From Pontibacter pamirensis (lineage in GTDB: Bacteria; Bacteroidota; Bacteroidia; Cytophagales; Hymenobacteraceae), in the NCBI RefSeq assembly GCF_010015475.1, contig NZ_SSNI01000002.1, forward strand, positions 286,897 to 350,896: a stretch of DNA of 64,000 nucleotides, in the 5' to 3' direction. Below, piece by piece: positions 63,920 through 64,000 of the stretch (positions are counted from its first letter, which is position 1; each line of letters begins with the position of its first letter). The position numbers and the translations under genes were made by a program. The notes under the pieces were generated by a model, which saw only the letters and a program-made list of their open reading frames with translations, searched no databases and was not told the DNA's origin.

Positions 63920-64000
63920 TTTGGAAATATACTGTACTAGATGCAGCGCCTTTTATTCGTTGGCCAAAGCTTCGCCAACATGTCCCAAACATGGCTTTCA

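Noticed and set aside
1..64000. tRNA, rRNA, CRISPR, prophage or insertion-sequence genes
   Set aside because: No characteristic sequence or repeat array was found by eye on either strand.

Overview
The window reads as chromosomal sequence from a Bacteroidota bacterium. The best guess is order Cytophagales, family Hymenobacteraceae (Pontibacter-like); this is an inference from gene content, not a database result. Supporting signs are many secreted lipoproteins with serine-rich lipoboxes, an ECF sigma / FecR / TonB-receptor / DUF4249 module, LytS/LytTR two-component genes, AT-rich leaders instead of strong Shine-Dalgarno sites, and several promoters of the Bacteroidota type (TAnnTTTG near -7, TTG or TTTG near -33). 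Coding density is high. I see no tRNA, rRNA, CRISPR array, prophage or intact insertion sequence.

Layout. 1-6424: a DUF2911 protein (cut by the window edge), a methyltransferase, then a minus-strand operon of a large PIG-L deacetylase, a previously unmarked 50-residue membrane protein and a sodium:solute symporter whose start overlaps it by ATGA. 6425-13213: mostly small proteins of unknown function, a 27-residue membrane peptide, a DUF2461 protein, and a tight operon of alpha/beta hydrolase, 83-aa protein and FAD oxidoreductase. 13480-22000: M49-like metallopeptidase, deoxynucleoside kinase, a small disordered protein, a large GAF protein, a CDGSH protein, a DUF2007 protein and an acyl-CoA-binding protein. 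22176-32831: envelope proteases (S9, S8, M13, M90), a cyclophilin lipoprotein, a quinone-oxidoreductase-like dehydrogenase, a GNAT acetyltransferase and a glycosyltransferase. 33004-34934: thioredoxin-like ferredoxin, ferritin, a cysteine-rich small protein and a cupin.

34941-43924 is the main regulatory block. A REP-like palindromic element lies beside a LytTR response regulator and its LytS-type kinase. These diverge from an ECF sigma gene, FecR-type anti-sigma factor, TonB-dependent receptor and DUF4249 lipoprotein. The sigma gene carries an in-frame TAG at codon 9 of its natural-looking reading frame, and a pair of direct repeats 20 bp apart sits just upstream. 44114-53104 has a small outer-membrane protein, a tandem pair of secreted paralogs, an alkyltransferase-like protein and a complete RND efflux operon (adaptor, pump, TolC-like channel), which ends in a 54-bp perfect palindrome.

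53602-62698 is sugar metabolism: a UxaA-type altronate dehydratase, class I fructose-1,6-bisphosphatase, and a minus-strand operon of GH29 fucosidase, Tat-exported Gfo/Idh/MocA oxidoreductase and a HEAT-repeat protein with two DUF1080 (3-keto-glycoside hydrolase) domains. Together these suggest periplasmic breakdown of glycosides through 3-keto intermediates. The window ends in a universal stress protein that appears to lack the front of its first domain.
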